From the NCBI GenBank assembly GCA_031261395.1, contig JAISJT010000064.1, positions 1 through 41,442 of the forward strand: a stretch of 41,442 bases of DNA, read 5' to 3'. The stretch comes from Eubacteriales Family XIII. Incertae Sedis bacterium. GTDB lineage: Bacteria > Bacillota > Clostridia > Peptostreptococcales > Anaerovoracaceae. Shown here one piece after another: positions 36,727-41,442 of the stretch (positions within the stretch are counted from its first letter, which is position 1; each line of letters opens with the position of its first letter). The notes beneath the pieces are model-generated. The model was not told the DNA's origin. It saw only the letters and a program-made list of their open reading frames with translations, and searched no databases. Made by a program: the position numbers and the translations under genes.

Positions 36727-38483
36727 GCTTTGCTCCGTTCGCGCGGCGGTTCAGCGCTACCGTCATTCTGCGCGAAATAGTCGCGGACGATCTGCCGCTC
36801 GTCTATGGGCGTATTGACGCCGTGTACCTCTTCGTAAAGCACGTTGCCCTTTCCGACCAACAGGACGATGTCTCCTTCACGCGCCATGTCGAGGATCTTC
36901 GGGATCGATTCGTAACGGCTGCGCAGGATCTCGTACCTGCCCTTGCCGCCGGCGCGTTCAATGCCCGCCGCAATATCTGTGAGGATCTGATCCGGGTCGT
37001 CCGTTCTGGGACTCGCGTCGGACAGGATCGTATAGTCGGCTTCCCGCCCGAGGATCTCCCCCGAATCGAAGCGCCGGATGTGCGCGCGGTCACCTTCGAG
37101 TCCGAAGACGCAGAGGATGCGCTTGGGGCCGTAAGACTTCGCCGTTTCCATCATGCCTTCCATCGAAAGGCGGTTGTGCGCGAAGTCGATGAGCACGGTA
37201 TAGGGCGCCGGCACGTCCACGTATTCCATACGCCCTGCCACGACCGTCCTTGCCAGCCCGCTCCTGATCGCTTCCTTCGCAATGCCGAAATGATCCGCGA
37301 TGCATACGGCGCCCAGCGCATTTTCTGCGTTGAAGCGGCCCGGGATATCGATGCGCAGCGGCAGCGCCCATGCAGGCGCGATGCAGTCGAACTCAACGGA
37401 TATATGCGTCCCATGCTGCGCAAGCCGCACATTGCAAGCGGAATAATCCAGCATGGATTGCGGCTCGCCGCCGCTGTCATCCCGGGCGCCGCCGCTGTCA
37501 TCCCGGACACCACCGCTGTCATCCCGGGCGCCACCGCTGTCATCCCGGACACCACCATTGTCATCCCGGGCGCCGCCGCTGTCATCCCGGGCGCCGCCGC
37601 TGTCATCCCGGGTGCCACCGCTGTCATCCCGGGCGCCGCCGTTGTCATCCCGGGCGCCGACCCGGGATCCACTGCCCGCAAACCCATAAGTGCGTATCAA
37701 CTCGGTCGGTACGCCGTCCACAACACGGCCATACAGCTCCATGCTCCGGTTCACATAGCAAATTTCCGTCTGCTCAAAAATCTGCCTCTTGCAAGCGAAA
37801 TACTCGTCAAAGTCCTCATGTTCCGTCTTGGAAATATGATCGGGCGAAATATTCGTGAACAGCGCCGCATCAAAGACAATGCCGTCCGTGCGGTGCATCA
37901 TGAACCCCTGTGATGTCGCTTCGAGAAATACATATTCAACACCGGCGTCCGCCATATCCTTCAGAAACCCGTGCAGCACATATGACTCCGGCGTCGTATT
38001 CAGCAGTTTCTTGTAGAACGGCTCCTGTCCGTCCCGAGGATACATGACGCCGTTCGACCCGATGAGCCCGACCTTTTTTCCGGCGTCCTCGAAGATCGAC
38101 CGCAGCATATAGGAGATCGTCGTCTTGCCCTTCGTCCCCGTGAGCGCCACGAATTTCACACGCCGGGCCGGATAGTCAAAGAACCGCGCCGACAGCAGCG
38201 CCAGTGCGCGCCGCACATCCTCAGTCAGGCAGATCGTCACCTCGTCTTTGTCCGCCAAGGCCTCCGGCTCATACCGGCACAAAAACAAGCGACACCCCTT
38301 TTCATACGCGTCGCCGCAAAAATCATGCCCGTCCAGCGATTTGTCATTGGCGCCTGGCAACGCGCAAAACAGCGCCGCCGGCCCGGCCTTGCGCGAATCA
38401 TAGACGATCCCGCCCACCGGGACGTTCCAGTGCCCTCGTACAAGGCGAATATCCCGGCCCTCAATCAATTCTTGAAGTTGCAT
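36723..38483 (-). CDS. MurE-like UDP-N-acetylmuramyl-peptide ligase
   Basis: GGIVYDSRKAGPAALFCALPG; ALTGTKGKTTISYML; ATSQGFMMHRTDGIVFDAALFTNISPDHI; IDFAHNRLSMEGM. Confidence 0.85.
   Translation of the reverse strand: MQLQELIEGRDIRLVRGHWNVPVGGIVYDSRKAGPAALFCALPGANDKSLDGHDFCGDAYEKGCRLFLCRYEPEALADKDEVTICLTEDVRRALALLSARFFDYPARRVKFVALTGTKGKTTISYMLRSIFEDAGKKVGLIGSNGVMYPRDGQEPFYKKLLNTTPESYVLHGFLKDMADAGVEYVFLEATSQGFMMHRTDGIVFDAALFTNISPDHISKTEHEDFDEYFACKRQIFEQTEICYVNRSMELYGRVVDGVPTELIRTYGFAGSGSRVGARDDNGGARDDSGGTRDDSGGARDDSGGARDDNGGVRDDSGGARDDSGGVRDDSGGARDDSGGEPQSMLDYSACNVRLAQHGTHISVEFDCIAPAWALPLRIDIPGRFNAENALGAVCIADHFGIAKEAIRSGLARTVVAGRMEYVDVPAPYTVLIDFAHNRLSMEGMMETAKSYGPKRILCVFGLEGDRAHIRRFDSGEILGREADYTILSDASPRTDDPDQILTDIAAGIERAGGKGRYEILRSRYESIPKILDMAREGDIVLLVGKGNVLYEEVHGVNTPIDERQIVRDYFAQNDGSAEPPRERSKA
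37454..37671. repeat. 21-bp tandem array of the TGTCATCCCGGG element inside the murE-like CDS
   Basis: About 9 copies of CACCGCTGTCATCCCGGGCGC-like units, bounded by TGGATTGCGGCTCG and GACCCGGGATCCA; encodes (G[A/T/V]RDD[S/N]G)n. Confidence 0.97.
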
Positions 38484-38490
38484 TCTATTA

Positions 38491-39906
38491 TTATATAATA
38501 ATTTTTTGATCTGCGGCGAAACCTGAGCACCGCTGATCATGTGTGACCATAATCATCGACAGGGTCCGATCCCGGTTCAGTCCGCCGAGTACATCCATCA
38601 ATCGTTGCAGTGCCGCGTGATCCTGGCCGACTGTCGGCTCGTCGAGCAGGAGGAGCTGCGGTTCCTGCGCCGCGACCGCCGCGACGGTCAGCAGGCGTTT
38701 TTGTCCCTCGGACAGGGAATGGGGGTGCCGCTCCGCCAGATGTGAGAGTCCGAAAAGCTCCATATAATGCCGGGCGGTGTCCGCATCCTTCGCCCCGTAC
38801 GCGATTTCCTCAAGGACGCTCGGCATGAACAATTGGACGTTCGGATTTTGAAAAACATACCCCACGCTGCGAAACCAGGCCGGCGACGGGCGTCGATATT
38901 GTCTTAGGACGCCACAGGCAAAAACGATCTCCCCGCACGATGGCTTTTGCAGGCGCGCGAGCGTACGCAGCAGCATCGTCTTGCCGCTGCCGTTATCGCC
39001 GGTGATCACGATGCGCTCGCCGCGCAGGATCTCCAGCGAAATATCGCGAAAGATGTCCCGTCCGCCGAGCGTGAGACCAATCCCCCGCGCCGACAAAAGC
39101 GGGGCGTTGTCGTTGTCCGCCCGGGCTTGTCCCCTGTCCGCCCGGGCTTGTCCCCTGTCATCCCGGACTTGTCCCCTGTCATCCCGGACGCCGATCCGGG
39201 ATCCATTGTCATGCACCCTCTCGTTGTCCAACCGCACAATCCGATCCGTATAGGGCGCCGCCGCATCGATGCGGTGTTCCGCCAGCAGGATCGCATACCC
39301 GTCCTTTGCCAACCCTGCGAGCGTGCGCAGCAGCGCTGCCGCTCCGGCTTGATCGAGATTGGCCAGCGGCTCATCGAGGATGAGGATCCTCCGGTCCATC
39401 GCCAGCGCCGCCGCTGTGATCAAACGCTGCTTTTGCCCGCCGGACAGCGCAGAGGTGCGCCACGTGCGCTCGAGTCCGAACAATGCGCAGGCGCGACCGA
39501 CACGTTCCCCGATCTCCTCCGGTTCCATACCGAGGTTTTCACAGCCAAACGCGATCTCGTCCTCCACCGACGTATGAACGATTTGACTGTCCGCATCCTG
39601 CAGCACGGCGGAGACAAGCCGCGCACGCTGCGAAACGCTTTCCCCTGTGACGTCAAGCCCGTCAATAAATATTTTGCCTGCTTGCGTATCCGTCGGCCGA
39701 GCCTGCACATCATCGTCCGCATGCGTCAGACTCCCGATGATGGCCGCGATCAGCGTCGATTTTCCGGAACCGGAATCGCCGGTGAGCAAGACAAACTCGC
39801 CATACCTGAGCGTGAACTGACAATGATCCAGCACGATTTCCTCGCTATCCGGATAGCGAAATGTATAATCGCGCACTTCGATGGCCGTGTTCACGCCCAC
39901 ACTCAT
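38491..39906 (-). CDS. ECF transporter ATPase, two fused ABC domains (EcfA1-EcfA2-like)
   Basis: Two Walker A motifs (GDSGSGKST, GDNGSGKTM), two signatures (LSGGQKQR, LSEGQKR), two Walker B (LILDEPLANLD, LLLDEPTVGQD). Confidence 0.93.
   Translation of the reverse strand: MSVGVNTAIEVRDYTFRYPDSEEIVLDHCQFTLRYGEFVLLTGDSGSGKSTLIAAIIGSLTHADDDVQARPTDTQAGKIFIDGLDVTGESVSQRARLVSAVLQDADSQIVHTSVEDEIAFGCENLGMEPEEIGERVGRACALFGLERTWRTSALSGGQKQRLITAAALAMDRRILILDEPLANLDQAGAAALLRTLAGLAKDGYAILLAEHRIDAAAPYTDRIVRLDNERVHDNGSRIGVRDDRGQVRDDRGQARADRGQARADNDNAPLLSARGIGLTLGGRDIFRDISLEILRGERIVITGDNGSGKTMLLRTLARLQKPSCGEIVFACGVLRQYRRPSPAWFRSVGYVFQNPNVQLFMPSVLEEIAYGAKDADTARHYMELFGLSHLAERHPHSLSEGQKRLLTVAAVAAQEPQLLLLDEPTVGQDHAALQRLMDVLGGLNRDRTLSMIMVTHDQRCSGFAADQKIII
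39114..39205. repeat. 21-bp tandem repeats of the same family in the inter-domain linker of the ECF ATPase CDS
   Basis: gtccgcccgggcttgtcccct x2, gtcatcccggacttgtcccct, gtcatcccggacgccgatccgggatcca. Confidence 0.93.
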
Positions 39907-40592
39907 TTCCAAACCACCACCCCTGCGATCATACCGGCCACGCAGACAATCAGCAGCGTACAAAAGACGCCGTCCCGTATTGTGAACCGGACCGGCCGGT
40001 AAATCGTCTGTTCCGCCTCATGCAAATCAAAGGCCCGAGTTTCGATGGACAAAGATAGGATCTCGGAGATCCCAACCAACCGCATCGTGAGCGGGATCAA
40101 AAACGCCCTGTAAAGAACGAGCGGATTCATCGTCACGCGGACGCCTCTCGTGCGCATCGCCTCAAGGATATGTCTCATCTCCCGGATCAGGATCGGAAAA
40201 AACCGTATCGTCACCAGCATCCCCAGCGTCAGCGCGCGCGGGCAGTGCAGGCCGGCCAGACTACGCGTGAGAAAGATGGGCGGCATCGAAATGGTCGGCA
40301 CCGCACAGAGTCCAAGCAGCAGGATGCGCCCCGCCATCTGCCACGCAGCGGTTTCCTGCCCGGTCAGCAGATAGGAAATGAACCCGACCAACAAGCCCAA
40401 AGGCACGAACACACAAAGGCACTTCAGCAAGACCCAGCCATACCCAAAGGCAAGGTAAATCAGCGCCATAGCGATCAGCAAAAATGGAAAGACCCCGCGC
40501 CCCGATACCAGCAGCCCGCCCAGCAGCATGACAAAAGAAAACAGGATGCACAACGGCGGATAAATCGGCCTCGCCACATAAAACCGTTCCAT
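39903..40592 (-). CDS. ECF transporter transmembrane component EcfT
   Basis: EcfT-like TM pattern; RFFPILIREMRHILEAMRTRGVR; SIETRAFDL; follows S component, precedes ATPase. Confidence 0.88.
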   Translation of the reverse strand: MERFYVARPIYPPLCILFSFVMLLGGLLVSGRGVFPFLLIAMALIYLAFGYGWVLLKCLCVFVPLGLLVGFISYLLTGQETAAWQMAGRILLLGLCAVPTISMPPIFLTRSLAGLHCPRALTLGMLVTIRFFPILIREMRHILEAMRTRGVRVTMNPLVLYRAFLIPLTMRLVGISEILSLSIETRAFDLHEAEQTIYRPVRFTIRDGVFCTLLIVCVAGMIAGVVVWK

Positions 40593-40612
40593 ACTACTCC
40601 CGCACTATCATC

Positions 40613-41161
40613 CTACTTCAGCTTCCCTGCCTTTCGGAGTTCCCTGCCGATTTTCAGGCCGATTGCGGCGCCGGCAAAACTCAGCGCTACCGTCAAGACG
40701 CAGATCAGCGCCGAAAGCAGCGGTCGCTCCACGATCTGAGAGGCCGTCTGCCCGTTCAGAAGCATGGCAAAGAACACCGAAGCCGGCAAGGTCAGCGGCA
40801 CCAAAAGCCCCGCCGCCAGCAAGATGGCTTTTTCGTTTTCGTACGTTTTGAAGATTGCCAACGCGATGATCTCAGATACGATCGCGCCAAAAAAATTATT
40901 CAAAAACATCACAGGCGACATCATCAGCAGGATCGCGCCATTGAAAACAGAGGCCAAAAGCAGCGAGCCAGGTTTGCGAACCTTCAGCAGCGCGATCGCC
41001 CCAAAGGTCCCGTAAAAAATCGCCGCCGCCGCATTGCGCACCCCGAACAAGGTGATTGTCATAACCAACGGCATCGTGATTACGCCCGTAACAGTCAGCG
41101 CCGCCGCCAACACCGCCAAAAACACAATATCCCGAACCGTAAATTTCCGAAGGAACTTCAT
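40613..41161 (-). CDS. ECF transporter S component (MptD/Trep_Strep-like)
   Basis: KFTVRDIVFLAVLAAALTVTGVITMPLVM...; multi-TM about 182 aa; adjacent to EcfT/EcfA. Confidence 0.75.
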   Translation of the reverse strand: MKFLRKFTVRDIVFLAVLAAALTVTGVITMPLVMTITLFGVRNAAAAIFYGTFGAIALLKVRKPGSLLLASVFNGAILLMMSPVMFLNNFFGAIVSEIIALAIFKTYENEKAILLAAGLLVPLTLPASVFFAMLLNGQTASQIVERPLLSALICVLTVALSFAGAAIGLKIGRELRKAGKLK

Positions 41162-41298
41162 CCGCACCCAACTTCGCATTTTTCTTATCATTATTATACC
41201 GTAATCTTTTCATTGGTTTTTTAATACGTCACAAAAATGGCGTCTGTTCAGAAGCATGAATTAGCAAATAAATCCCTCGACAAACTGGAATTTGTCGT

Positions 41299-41372
41299 TG
41301 TCATTCCCGGGCGACGGCGTAGCCGGCGGTGACCCCGGGCATGACCCGGGGGAACGTAACCCTGGGAATCCA
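41299..41372. repeat. Long-interior member of the palindromic family
   Basis: TGTCATTCCCGGG...CCCTGGGAATCCA with inner CCCCGGG/CCCGGGG pairs. Confidence 0.85.
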
Positions 41373-41387
41373 AGGTGATCATCGTCA

Positions 41388-41417
41388 TGGATTCGCCGAT
41401 CAAGTCGGCGAATGACA
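41388..41417. repeat. Palindromic family member with TCGCCGA stem
   Basis: TGGATTCGCCGATCAAGTCGGCGAATGACA. Confidence 0.9.
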
Positions 41418-41442
41418 GCGGTGCAAATTCGAATTTGTCGGG

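Noticed and set aside
37454-37671. CRISPR array
   Set aside because: 21-bp units are directly contiguous with no unique spacers and lie in frame in a Mur ligase gene; no cas genes in the window.
36654-37913. 419-aa + strand ORF containing VIPGAAAVIPGATAVIPG repeats
   Set aside because: Antisense reading of the murE repeat array; no domain motifs outside the repeat.
38947-40002. 351-aa + strand ORF opposite the ECF ATPase
   Set aside because: Antisense to two intact ABC domains.
38491-41161. Nickel ECF/Cbi transporter serving urease
   Set aside because: S component looks MptD/Trep_Strep-like rather than CbiM/NikM, and it is in a separate transcription unit; specificity cannot be read from sequence.
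1-41442. Prophage, transposon or integrative element
   Set aside because: No transposase, integrase, phage structural or conjugation genes recognised; only short palindromic repeats.

Overview
Window from a moderately GC-rich anaerobe, probably a Firmicute/Clostridia (inferred from SD-rich starts, MurT, an ECF transporter and urease order ABCEFGD). Left part (1-10.5 kb): rpsU, a small TM protein, an ABM-fold protein, a GGDEF protein, a HIT protein, a secreted S8 protease next to a lipoprotein resembling its pro-domain, tRNA-Val(CAC), YhhN-like and DUF1461-like membrane proteins, and two tandem parvulin foldases. Centre (10.7-35.3 kb): a catabolic island. A class-III aminotransferase and CoA-acylating aldehyde dehydrogenase are followed by a colinear minus-strand block: Fe-ADH, aliphatic amidase/formamidase-like enzyme, small orphan protein, ABC importer with two permeases and two ATPases, cytidylate-kinase-like protein, complete ureABCEFGD and a Mop-type aldehyde oxidoreductase. 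It lies behind a near-perfect sigma-54 promoter, divergent from a sigma-54 activator, a D-aminoacylase-like amidohydrolase, a flavoprotein/CCG-domain fusion and a small CxxC protein. Right part: MurT-like and MurE-like ligases and an ECF transporter. Main points for follow-up: (i) the sigma-54-controlled island, whose UreC is divergent at active-site motifs (Ala in place of the flap Cys); (ii) a palindromic repeat family (TGGAT-stem-ATGACA) with different but still paired stems, which also occurs in frame inside three protein genes; (iii) a stand-alone subtilisin pro-domain-like lipoprotein. All family calls come from motif reading without database searches.
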